A stretch of DNA of 64,000 bases from Vulcanimicrobiota bacterium (GTDB lineage: Bacteria > Vulcanimicrobiota > Xenobia > Xenobiales > JADMJV01): positions 124,001 through 188,000 of the forward strand of contig JAHBVR010000005.1 of assembly GCA_019637395.1 (NCBI GenBank). Reading direction: 5' to 3'. The translations under genes were made by a program, and so were the position numbers. This document shows, in pieces, positions 43,171 to 49,966 of the stretch (the stretch's first letter is position 1; the number at the start of each line of letters is the position of its first letter). A model generated the notes under the pieces. It did no database searches. It had not been told where the DNA came from and saw only the letters and a list, made by a program, of their open reading frames with translations.

Positions 43171-43640
43171 TCCCAGACTTCTTGGGATTCCAGGCCGCGG
43201 TCGGGAATTTTCATGAGGCGGCGACAGATCTGGCGCAAAAATTCGCGGTCAGGAGCATCAAGGGTGTGCCCCAGCCAGTGTTCGACGCAGGCCCGGTAGG
43301 TAGGCCAGGCCCGGCGCACCGCTTCGCGTCCCGGCTCATTGAGGTGGGCGTTGATGCCGCGGCCGTCCAGCGGGGACCGATCACGGCGCAGCAGACCGTC
43401 TTTTTCCAGACGGTCCACCATGCGGGTCAGGCCACTGCGTGAGAGACCGACGCGATCCGCCAGGTCGCTCAGACGAAGTTGCTGGCCTTCGGCCTGCATG
43501 AGTGCCACCAGTACTTCGTAACTGCGGTAGCCCAGCACTCCGGCTTTATCGAATTCGTGCTCGACCTGAAGCAGGATCTGCGTCTGCAAACGCATGAGCA
43601 AGTTCCAGGTCTCGATTTGTTCCCGCGTGGAGGGGTCCAA
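43167..43640 (-). CDS. MarR-family transcriptional regulator
   Basis: A TTG start at 43640 yields 157 residues. The winged HTH is clear: QLRLSDLADRVGLSRSGLTRMVDRLEKDGLLRRDRSPLDGRG in two blocks, with the N-terminal dimerisation helix and C-terminal helix expected of MarR. MarR proteins are dimers that repress nearby genes and release on ligand binding. The start lies 6 nt downstream of the stop of a 46-codon ORF in the same direction, so it is probably translated by coupling. A candidate inverted-repeat operator lies upstream at 43851-43878. Confidence 0.9.
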   Translation of the reverse strand: MDPSTREQIETWNLLMRLQTQILLQVEHEFDKAGVLGYRSYEVLVALMQAEGQQLRLSDLADRVGLSRSGLTRMVDRLEKDGLLRRDRSPLDGRGINAHLNEPGREAVRRAWPTYRACVEHWLGHTLDAPDREFLRQICRRLMKIPDRGLESQEVWD

Positions 43641-43646
43641 GGAGGC

Positions 43647-43787
43647 TTACGCAGGATCCTCTTCACCTAAAACCCACTGATGGTTCAGCATCAACTGGGC
43701 CAGCAGGCGCAGGCATTCGGCGGGATTGTGATTGTCTTGTTCCCGCCCGGGGTTGTGGGGGAGATCATGGTGTGTGAAAGTGTACAA
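43647..43787 (-). CDS. small 46-residue ORF upstream of marR
   Basis: A TTG at 43787 is preceded by AGGAGG 10 nt upstream on the minus strand. The frame encodes a 46-residue protein: a His-rich start (MYTFTHHDLPHN), an acidic/Asn middle, and one amphipathic helix (NPAECLRLLAQLMLNHQWVL) ending GEEDPA. The stop lies 6 nt before the marR start. Position and ribosome site suggest a real gene or a leader peptide coupled to MarR synthesis. The HH-D start could bind metal. No family is recognised. It is below the size usually called. Confidence 0.55.
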   Translation of the reverse strand: MYTFTHHDLPHNPGREQDNHNPAECLRLLAQLMLNHQWVLGEEDPA

Positions 43788-43850
43788 TGGTAAATCGCCT
43801 CCTCAGGATTTTCTTTTCCCTCTCGGGGGATGTTTATCTAGCAACGTTTC

Positions 43851-43878
43851 GTTAACGTTTGGCTGCGCTTGCGTTAAC
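43851..43878. promoter_or_regulatory. inverted repeat, possible MarR operator
   Basis: GTTAACG at 43851 and CGTTAAC at 43872 form a 7-bp inverted repeat with centres 21 bp apart, 64 bp upstream of the small ORF that leads into marR. Two turns of the helix fits dimer binding. A further GCAACG lies beside the first arm. A terminator role is less likely because no T-run follows. Confidence 0.4.
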
Positions 43879-43906
43879 AATTTGCGACGCGATTTTTCCA
43901 GGATTT

Positions 43907-44209
43907 TTAGAGAAAGCTCAGCGGACCCGGCTGCCACTGGTATTTTTTCAGACTGATGCGGCCGCTTTGCGTGACGACTCCTTCGCCCCGCAGCAACTCG
44001 AGCTGCCTTTGCGGAGGGTCGACGCGCACGCTGCCGCCCGCTCCCAGGACACGATGCCAGGGGACGTCCTGGGGACAGTCTCGCAGAGCGTGGCCCACGT
44101 GACGTGCCCGGCGTGGATAGCCGGCCAGCGCGGCTACCTGACCGTAGGTTACCACTTGACCGGGGGGCACTGCTCGGATGATGTCGAGCACACGATCGGC
44201 AAAATTCAT
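43907..44209 (-). CDS. alkyltransferase-like protein (Atl, MGMT-like)
   Basis: The ATG at 44209 is chosen over the TTG at 44215. The 100-residue protein shows the MGMT DNA-binding fold: VPPGQVVTYGQVAALAGYPRRARHVGHAL with the HTH and Arg finger, and DVPWHRVLGAGG in place of the active-site PCHRV. The catalytic Cys is Trp, the hallmark of Atl1/YbaZ proteins, which bind O6-alkylguanine without transferring the alkyl group and hand lesions to nucleotide excision repair. The C-terminal QLELLRGEGV helix is typical. No ribosome site is evident. It stands alone between marR and the lipase-like gene. Confidence 0.88.
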   Translation of the reverse strand: MNFADRVLDIIRAVPPGQVVTYGQVAALAGYPRRARHVGHALRDCPQDVPWHRVLGAGGSVRVDPPQRQLELLRGEGVVTQSGRISLKKYQWQPGPLSFL

Positions 44210-44270
44210 GCACAAGTGTTATACCATTTCGCTTCAGGGATATTTCAAGGGTCTGTGGCTTGATAGGTGT

Positions 44271-45323
44271 ATGCAAATCACCTCCCTTTTCAAGACTCCG
44301 GTCGCCGCCGCCCTCAACCAGCGCAAAACGGCCGCCGAAATCTGTGACCAACTGGGTCCTGGCGTCGAACCGCTGCCCGCCATCATCCAGCCCGAACTGG
44401 CCCTGGAGTTGCAGGCGCCTACTCTAAGGCGCCCGGTACTGCTGGTGCATGGCCTGGCTCAGCAAGCCGACACCTGGGTGAATATGAAGAACTACCTTTG
44501 CTCGAATCCTGAGAATCATTATGGCGGCGTCTACCGGCCGGGTCAGGAAATCGAATTTTATACTCAGCAGATGGCCAACTCTTGGGAGGGCAAAGTGTTT
44601 GTGCTCAACCTCTCCAACAATCTGGCCTCGCCGGCCGATACCGGCAAAGAAGTTTCCGAGGCTATTTCTAAGATTCGCGGCGCTACCGGCGCTGGCCAGA
44701 TCGACGTCGTTACCCACAGTATGGGCGCTTTCCAGGCCCGCCAGGCTTTGCAAGACGGTGAAGACGGCATGGCCAACCTGGTTATGATTTCCCCACCCAA
44801 TCAGGGAGCCTACGGCGCTGATTTGCTGCTCAAGGCCGACAAGCTGGGCCTGGGCCGTTATCCCGAGAACGGCGCACTGGAAGCTTTGCGTGCCGACGGC
44901 GAGTACGTGGAGGGTTTGAATGCGACCTGGGCCGAGGACCGCCAGCGTCTGCATTCGGCCACCATTATTACCGGTGTCGGACTGCCCACCCCCGACCGCA
45001 CCTGGAAGCTGGCCTCCAACGGCGATGGCATGGTCGCCCTGGAACGGGCTCAACTCGAAGACACCCCGATGTATGTGGCCGCCGACAACGGCCTGCCGGC
45101 CGGCGACCCGAATTTCCGGGATTTCCAGATGTTCCGCTATAACCACCTGCAGATTGTCAGCGAAGCCGAGGTTTATCAAAAAGTCGGACAGATCATCAGC
45201 CAGCCGCTGCACAAGGCCCCCGCCGATTCATGGGGCGAGCAGATGTGTCTCAGCGAAGTCGACGCCAGCTTTGCTCGGCCTGCCCCGGTCGAGTGGGACT
45301 CGCGCCAGGGGAGCCTGTTCTAA
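44271..45323 (+). CDS. alpha/beta hydrolase (lipase-like) with leader-type N-terminus
   Basis: The ATG at 44271 gives 350 residues. The oxyanion block RPVLLVHGLAQQADTW (His60-Gly61), nucleophile Ser150 in DVVTHSMGAFQARQA, a candidate acid in SNGDGMVALE and a C-terminal His in RYNHLQIV make a typical lipase/esterase triad; the layout is close to bacterial triacylglycerol lipases and class 2 lipases. There is no signal peptide. The N-terminus MQITSLFKTPVAAAL is of the Ser/Thr/Pro type shared with several genes here and resembles the start of type III effectors. Substrate unknown. It stands as a single gene; a CARDB gene follows after about 95 bp. Confidence 0.8.
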   Translation: MQITSLFKTPVAAALNQRKTAAEICDQLGPGVEPLPAIIQPELALELQAPTLRRPVLLVHGLAQQADTWVNMKNYLCSNPENHYGGVYRPGQEIEFYTQQMANSWEGKVFVLNLSNNLASPADTGKEVSEAISKIRGATGAGQIDVVTHSMGAFQARQALQDGEDGMANLVMISPPNQGAYGADLLLKADKLGLGRYPENGALEALRADGEYVEGLNATWAEDRQRLHSATIITGVGLPTPDRTWKLASNGDGMVALERAQLEDTPMYVAADNGLPAGDPNFRDFQMFRYNHLQIVSEAEVYQKVGQIISQPLHKAPADSWGEQMCLSEVDASFARPAPVEWDSRQGSLF

Positions 45324-45364
45324 AGGTAACATCGTTTTAGCCAACTCCCCGCCTCCGCCATCTA

Positions 45365-45377
45365 TACTCTGTTTACA
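45365..45377 (+). promoter_or_regulatory. promoter element shared with the gene at 63896
   Basis: The 13-mer TACTCTGTTTACA is identical to 63800-63812, where it ends in the -10 of a convincing promoter. Here it lies about 45 bp before the CARDB gene start. TATACT overlapping its left end (45363-45368) could serve as an alternative -10. The two downstream genes both begin with the M-x-I-Q leader. Confidence 0.45.
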
Positions 45378-45418
45378 CACAGATAGAAGAGAACGTGCAG
45401 AAGAGGGAACCCAAAAAG

Positions 45419-45865
45419 ATGACCATTCAACCGACTTTGGCGCGGCCTTTCACTTCGCGCCCAACCCAACCCGCCCACGGACCTGATCTGATTGTCGAGG
45501 ACGTCATTCCCAGCAACGCCTTTCCGTATGGCGGAGATAAAGTCACTTTCGACGTGATTGTCAAGAATCAAGGGGACCAGGCCGCCGGCGCCTTCCAGGT
45601 GCGCCTGACCGCCGAGCAGTTGGACAAGACCGTGCGCGGGCAGGGCCTGGCCGCGGGTGCTTCGTTGACCTTCCGCCAAATCGGACCCCTCTATACCCAC
45701 GCCGGCCAGCAGTTGATCTGGGTGGACACCAATGTCGACACCCGCAACGAGGTGGCCGAAAGTCGCGAAGACAATAACTTCCTGACCACAACTTTGAGCG
45801 TGCAGGACCCTTTCCCGCCACCGCCCGGACCGCCCGGGGGTCCTAATCCGCCCTTTCCGCACTAA
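45419..45865 (+). CDS. CARDB-domain protein with leader-type N-terminus
   Basis: ATG at 45419 (AGGG 11 nt upstream) is preferred because the product then begins MTIQPTLARPFTSRP; a GTG at 45395 is the alternative. The 148-residue protein has one CARDB-type Ig fold (PDLIVEDVIPSNAFPYGGDKVTFDVIVKNQG ... VDTRNEVAESREDNNF in two typical blocks) and a Pro-rich tail PPPPGPPGGPNPPFPH. CARDB domains are normally outside the cell and mediate adhesion or protein contacts, but no Sec signal is present. The short disordered start fits a non-Sec export route. Upstream lies a shared promoter element; downstream the ssrA promoter begins almost at once. Confidence 0.72.
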   Translation: MTIQPTLARPFTSRPTQPAHGPDLIVEDVIPSNAFPYGGDKVTFDVIVKNQGDQAAGAFQVRLTAEQLDKTVRGQGLAAGASLTFRQIGPLYTHAGQQLIWVDTNVDTRNEVAESREDNNFLTTTLSVQDPFPPPPGPPGGPNPPFPH

Positions 45866-45883
45866 GGGAACTTTTGTTTTCTG

Positions 45884-45912
45884 GTGACAATTGAATCCCT
45901 TGTTGCTACACT
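45884..45912 (+). promoter_or_regulatory. sigma-70-type promoter of ssrA
   Basis: A -35 GTGACA (45884-45889), a 17-bp spacer and a -10 TACACT (45907-45912) lie 12 bp before the first base of tmRNA. The spacing and position match a housekeeping promoter. Confidence 0.7.
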
Positions 45913-45924
45913 GGCAATCCGCTT

Positions 45925-46281
45925 GGGGGTGACCGGTTTCGACGGGGAACGACTGGGCCTGAGAGGCGAGTCGAGTTGGCGAAAGCTCGTTAATAAGTCG
46001 CAACTTCGTATAAACGCCAAGAGACAGCCACAGCTGGCTCTCGCGGCCTAGGCCGCGTGTTCTAGTTCGTTTCGCCGTTAGAGCGAGTTAGAGCATCAAA
46101 CCATAACGGCTGCCTATGAGATGATCGGTCTTTGTCGTCTCGGGGAGAAGATAGAAGACATGGCCTGCCGTGATCCCGCTCCGGGGAGCGCTGCAGGGCG
46201 AGAGTAAAATCGGAGCTACACTCGTAGATTCTCAGGTAGGGTCTTTTCCGGACGCGGGTTCAACTCCCGCCACCTCCACCA
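45925..46281 (+). ncRNA. ssrA: tmRNA (ssrA)
   Basis: The 5' end GGGGGUGACCGGUUUCGACGGGG and the 3' end GGGUUCAACUCCCGCCACCUCCACCA, with encoded CCA at 46279-46281, form the tRNA-Ala-like domain; the acceptor pairs GGGGGUG with CACCUCC using one G-U. The tag frame runs from the GCC at 46016 to TAG at 46049-46051 and encodes AKRQPQLALAA, ending in the expected LALAA degron. It is one-piece, about 357 nt, and rescues stalled ribosomes with SmpB. A clear promoter precedes and a terminator follows it. The tag resembles the ALAA family but its middle is unusual. Confidence 0.97.
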
Positions 46282-46284
46282 CCC

Positions 46285-46312
46285 GAGCCGGTCCGCAAGG
46301 ACCGGCTCTTTT
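46285..46312 (+). terminator. terminator of ssrA
   Basis: A 10-bp perfect stem (GAGCCGGTCC / GGACCGGCTC) with GCAA tetraloop followed by TTTT begins 3 nt after the CCA end. A GNRA-type loop makes it very stable. Confidence 0.92.
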
Positions 46313-46331
46313 GCTAGAAGGAAGGGACTTT

Positions 46332-46667
46332 ATGATGAACATCCGCCATCTTCGAGCCGACGGCTACGAGGGGATCTACTTTGAGGACGAGGATGGCAAC
46401 ACGCTCGGCATCGAACGCGCCGATGCGTTCGATGAGCAGGACGTGGCCGCGGGAATGAACGCCTACTGCGTCGTCCTTGGCACCGGTCAGTCGGTCTACG
46501 GCGGTATCGACCACTGGAGGATCGACCGCCCCGGCCATGCCCTGCTTGTGCTCACCCAGGTGGCCGCCGATGAGCTGGGCACCGAATTTGACGCCTTCGA
46601 AATTGATGCCGACCCTGCGAAACTCGCCACTGCCGATTTGATCGTGCAACGGCTCATCGCGGACTGA
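46332..46667 (+). CDS. Imm10-like immunity protein
   Basis: The ATG at 46332 has AAGGGA about 7 nt upstream; the open frame extends into ssrA and is not real there. The 111-residue protein has the pattern of the Imm10 family: DAFDEQDVAAGMNAYCVVL, then QSVYGGIDHWRI, then ATADLIVQRLI at the end. Imm10 proteins are usually immunity factors for polymorphic toxins (nucleases or other effectors) in contact-dependent systems, and orphans exist. No toxin gene is visible next to it. It lies directly behind ssrA, a common integration site. Assignment is by remembered pattern, so moderate. Confidence 0.65.
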   Translation: MMNIRHLRADGYEGIYFEDEDGNTLGIERADAFDEQDVAAGMNAYCVVLGTGQSVYGGIDHWRIDRPGHALLVLTQVAADELGTEFDAFEIDADPAKLATADLIVQRLIAD

Positions 46668-46705
46668 CAGTAGGGAGACGGCGGCCGGGGCGGAATTTCA
46701 TCGTT

Positions 46706-47362
46706 ATGTGGAAACGACTTCTCTTTTTGGTCCTGGCCGCCCGTTGCGCCTGGGCCGATCCTCTGGCCGACGAAATGCGTGGGCTGTCCGATGTGATTTT
46801 CTCCGGCAACGGAACCGTGGAGATGGTGGAATGGGAGAACTTTACCTTTCAAGTCACTCCCGACATCGAACCGGTGGACATTGCGGCCTTGTTTCGGGAC
46901 AACAAGGTTCCCCAGGAACAGCGGGAAATGGCCGAGACGCTTTTCCTGAAAGCCCAGGTGGTAGCCAACCTGGAGCGCGGCGGCAAAACCATGACTCAGT
47001 TCCTTGAATCCAAGGGTTTCACCATGTCCATCTATGAGCACGAATTCAATCCCGCTCTTATGTACTCCAAAGTCGGAGAGCCGAATCGACGCTTTGATTT
47101 CGTGCGCCGGGAGGGAAAACTCAAGCTGGCGCGCGTTTCGCTGCAGCAGCCGTCACAAAACGGTTTCCTTCGGTACCAGCCGGTGGTTGTCCAGGATGTG
47201 CTGGTCCACGCTGCAAAGCGGGAGGCGGCGGGCCAGGCTGTGGGCGGCCAGCAGGCGGTCGAAGGGGTCACGCGTCCAGGCCAGCTCCAGGGAGGACAGA
47301 ATCAGCGCATGAGAGGGAATATCATCCAGGAGGAATCGCGGATCCTGGCTGAGGAGCGGTAG
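46706..47362 (+). CDS. secreted protein of unknown function with an antisense-derived tail
   Basis: A signal peptide (MWKRLLFLVLAARCAWA) begins the protein. Residues about 18-150 look like a folded domain with charged helices (PQEQREMAETLFLKAQVVANLERGG in part). From about residue 150 (nt 47153 on) the frame runs antisense to the PIN toxin gene, and the composition changes to Gln/Gly-rich without structure. The original end of this gene was probably lost when the toxin-antitoxin pair arrived, and translation now runs on to a chance stop at 47362. The first 150 residues are credible; function is unknown. Confidence 0.55.
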   Translation: MWKRLLFLVLAARCAWADPLADEMRGLSDVIFSGNGTVEMVEWENFTFQVTPDIEPVDIAALFRDNKVPQEQREMAETLFLKAQVVANLERGGKTMTQFLESKGFTMSIYEHEFNPALMYSKVGEPNRRFDFVRREGKLKLARVSLQQPSQNGFLRYQPVVVQDVLVHAAKREAAGQAVGGQQAVEGVTRPGQLQGGQNQRMRGNIIQEESRILAEER

Positions 47363-47536
47363 AAAGGCCTCGGTATTCAACTGGATTTTTCCGCACTCCG
47401 CCAGAAACTGCATCTCCAGCAAGGAGATGGGGGAGAGGCCCCAGGGCCGGTAGCGGTCAAGCCAACGATAGGATTTGAGACGAGTGGAGTTCGACAGGAT
47501 CCAGATGAGGAAATGGGTGTCGAGGATGCACTTCAC
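47153..47536 (-). CDS. PIN-domain toxin (VapC-like)
   Basis: The GTG at 47536 overlaps the antitoxin stop (GTGA), giving a 127-residue PIN ribonuclease. The first acidic residue lies in CILDTHFLIWIL; Glu in SPISLLEMQFL and Asp in TRDPFDRLLAAHSL plus VDQHILD complete the acidic centre that binds Mg2+. Such toxins cleave tRNA or rRNA. The frame before 47536 is a shadow of the antitoxin. Its 3' end is antisense to the tail of the secreted protein gene. Confidence 0.88.
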   Translation of the reverse strand: MKCILDTHFLIWILSNSTRLKSYRWLDRYRPWGLSPISLLEMQFLAECGKIQLNTEAFLPLLSQDPRFLLDDIPSHALILSSLELAWTRDPFDRLLAAHSLARRLPLCSVDQHILDNHRLVPKETVL

Positions 47537-47778
47537 GGAGTGTCTCGTAGCTTCAGCCCGGAGTCCGGCTCCCAATCCCAGGTCCACCGATCGGCCTCGT
47601 CGGGGCTGTCCACCAGCAGGATCCCGTGATAATCCGGTATGGAAAGAGGCGCGGTCTCCTCGCAGCAAAGCAGAATGCGCCGGCCATTTCGATCGACAGC
47701 CACGGTTTCTCCAGCGGCGACTTCATCGAGAATCTTAAACCAGTGAGTCCTGGCTTCGCTGGATGTGTAATGTTTCAT
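47533..47778 (-). CDS. Phd/YefM-family antitoxin
   Basis: The ATG at 47778 is preferred to the TTG at 47787. The 81-residue protein has the Phd DNA-binding N-terminus (MKHYTSSEARTHWFKILDEVAAGETVAVDRNGRR, in two blocks) and an acidic, Trp-rich toxin-binding tail (DEADRWTWDWEPDSG). It precedes its PIN toxin with 4-bp overlap, as usual. A 10-bp perfect palindrome at the start codon is a good operator for autoregulation. Confidence 0.88.
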   Translation of the reverse strand: MKHYTSSEARTHWFKILDEVAAGETVAVDRNGRRILLCCEETAPLSIPDYHGILLVDSPDEADRWTWDWEPDSGLKLRDTP

Positions 47779-47797
47779 GTTGTACAATGTACAACAT
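47777..47797. promoter_or_regulatory. palindromic operator of the antitoxin-toxin pair
   Basis: ATGTTGTACA and its exact complement TGTACAACAT flank a single central A, covering the antitoxin start codon. A 21-bp palindrome here is typical of Phd/YefM autorepression. The core TGTACA is repeated at the TTG start of the small ORF near 43785 as a half site only. Confidence 0.85.
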
Positions 47798-47831
47798 TTG
47801 AATCCTGAGTGTCAAGCAGGCGCAGGTTTCC

Positions 47832-49859
47832 CTACGGGGCACTGACACCACCGTTTATGAGGATTTCCTGACGCTTCCAATCGGGGGCTCGATTGCCTTC
47901 GTGGGAGCTTTCTTTGACCACCCACTGGCCGCCCTGAAGGCGGGCCCGGAAGACGGAGCGCCGGTAGTCGCCCTGGCGATAGCCAAAGCCATCTCCGGCA
48001 TCCCAGTAGAATTCACCGGTGGCGCCTGAAGCATCGGGCGCCACGCTCAGGGTCAGCGGCAGCAGGGAATCTTGCTCGGTGTTCTCCACCACGCGCCCCA
48101 GCGGGATAATGGAGCCGGCCCTCTGCAGCAGGCGTGCCTGGAACGGTCCGTCGTCCCCGGGCACCAGGCGCAGTTCTTTCCAGGTGCCCTTAGGCAGACG
48201 CGGATGTTGGGCCCAGGCCGGCACCACGATCAGGTCAGGACCGAGCATAAAGGCCTGTTGCTCTTGACGTAGACCGGCATCTTTGGGATCGGCGAAGAAG
48301 ATCGGTTGCATGATGGCTTCGCCGGTGCGCGAAGATCGTTCAAATAAGGTGTAGAGATAAGGAAGCAAGCGGTAGCGGCGACTCAATGCGATGCGCGCCG
48401 CGCTTTCCGTCTGGCTGCCGAAGACCCACGGTTCTTTGCGATCGGTTCCCTTGCTGCCGTGGGCTCGGCAGAAGGGAAAGAAGGCTCCCGAACCCACCCA
48501 GTTGGCCCACAAATTGGGCGAAGCGTTCAGGGCGAAGCCGCCCAGGTCGGGGCCATTGAAAGGCTGGCCGGACAGGCTCAAGGTCAGCGACATGGGCACC
48601 GACATTTTCAGGTCTTCCCAGGTGGAAGCGTTGTCTCCGGTCCAGGTGGCGGCATAACGTTGCCCGCCCAGATAATTGGCGCGGGTCAAGACAAACGGGC
48701 GCTTTTCCGGTCTGGCCGCCAGCAGACCCTCGCGCGTAGCGCGCGCCATCAACATGCCGTAGACGTTGTGGTATTGCAGATGCGGGCCCGGAGCCAGTTC
48801 GCCACCTCCTTCGTGGCGATTGTCGACCGGCATGCTCTTGTCGGTGCCCTCAAAAACGGCCGGTTCGTTCATGTCGTTCCAAACTCCGTCCACGCCGACC
48901 GCCGCGAACGGTTTGTAGAGGTCGGCCCACCACTGGCGCACGTCCGGGCGAGTGAAGTCGGGGAACTGGCATTCTCCCGGCCAGACCTTGCCCACATAGG
49001 GCTGTCCGGAAGCCGTCTTGACCCAAACATCGCGCTGGTTGCCGGACTCGTAGACGGAATAGCCCGGGTCTTTCTTGACGCCGGGGTCGATCATCCAGAT
49101 GCTTTTGAAGCCATGCTGATGGAGAAAGTTGTTGGTCCGGGCGGGATCGGGGAAACCCTGCGGATCGAAGGTGAAGATGCGATAGCCATCCATGTAGTCG
49201 ATGTCCATCCAGATCACGTCGCAGGGAATGTGGCGTTTGCGAAACTCGCCGGCTACTTCTTCCACCTCCCGCTCGGGAGCATAGGAGTAGCGGCACTGGT
49301 GATAGCCGATGGCCCAGCGCGGCGGCAGCGGAATGGTGCCGGTCAGTTGGCCTAATTTCGCCACCACCTGCTGCGGGCTGCTTCCGCGGATGACGTAAAC
49401 CGGCAGCGCGGGGGCGGTCGACTCGAGCGTGACCGAACCATTTTGCATACTCAAAAAAGAACGGTAGGTGGTGTCGAAGAGCACGCCGGTGGCCGTGCCG
49501 TCTTTGGCCACCCCCAGCGCCCAGGGATGAGACTGGTAGAGCCGCTTGCCGCCGTGGTCCAGGTAGCGCCAGTTATCGTGGTTCCAGAGTTCGATGCGGG
49601 TGCCGTTGCGGCGGAGTGGGCCGGTGACTTCGCCGCCCCCGTAAAGGTCGGTGGCATCCAGGTCAAGGGTTACGGTCATACCCTTGTTGGTGCGGGTAAA
49701 AGTGGGTCCACCGATTTCGCCCAGGCGAGCCACCGGCTGGACCAGCGCCATACTGGGCGGCAGCTCCTGGGGGTCAACCCCGGGCGGGTTGTAGCGAGTC
49801 ACTTCCTGGGCGAAAGCGGGGAGGGTGCAAAGCGAAAGGACGGCAACGAGTTTACGCAT
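47832..49859 (-). CDS. glycoside hydrolase family 31 (alpha-glucosidase/alpha-xylosidase type)
   Basis: A 675-residue protein with a Sec signal peptide (MRKLVAVLSLCTLPAFAQ). The N-terminal galactose-mutarotase-like domain ends near residue 180. The (beta/alpha)8 domain includes IPCDVIWMDIDYMDGYRIF, the nucleophile Asp in VWNDMNEPAVF (about 328) and the acid/base Asp in TWTGDNASTWEDL (about 406), then the beta-sandwich domains. GH31 enzymes release alpha-linked glucose or xylose from glycans. Location is periplasmic or outer surface. It lies alone, opposite to the calpain gene; about 108 bp of divergent promoter region separate them. Confidence 0.95.
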   Translation of the reverse strand: MRKLVAVLSLCTLPAFAQEVTRYNPPGVDPQELPPSMALVQPVARLGEIGGPTFTRTNKGMTVTLDLDATDLYGGGEVTGPLRRNGTRIELWNHDNWRYLDHGGKRLYQSHPWALGVAKDGTATGVLFDTTYRSFLSMQNGSVTLESTAPALPVYVIRGSSPQQVVAKLGQLTGTIPLPPRWAIGYHQCRYSYAPEREVEEVAGEFRKRHIPCDVIWMDIDYMDGYRIFTFDPQGFPDPARTNNFLHQHGFKSIWMIDPGVKKDPGYSVYESGNQRDVWVKTASGQPYVGKVWPGECQFPDFTRPDVRQWWADLYKPFAAVGVDGVWNDMNEPAVFEGTDKSMPVDNRHEGGGELAPGPHLQYHNVYGMLMARATREGLLAARPEKRPFVLTRANYLGGQRYAATWTGDNASTWEDLKMSVPMSLTLSLSGQPFNGPDLGGFALNASPNLWANWVGSGAFFPFCRAHGSKGTDRKEPWVFGSQTESAARIALSRRYRLLPYLYTLFERSSRTGEAIMQPIFFADPKDAGLRQEQQAFMLGPDLIVVPAWAQHPRLPKGTWKELRLVPGDDGPFQARLLQRAGSIIPLGRVVENTEQDSLLPLTLSVAPDASGATGEFYWDAGDGFGYRQGDYRRSVFRARLQGGQWVVKESSHEGNRAPDWKRQEILINGGVSAP

Positions 49860-49966
49860 GCCGCCCCGGGTTCGCCCTGAAAGGGGGATTCTCCCACCGT
49901 GGGGGGCTTGACTAAGTGACAGTATGAGCTGATAAAGTCGGAGCGGAGTGTCAGAGGGAGAAAGCC

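Noticed and set aside
45925-46281. Coding frame extending through ssrA into the Imm10-like gene
   Set aside because: The region is tmRNA; the protein starts at 46332 with its own ribosome site.
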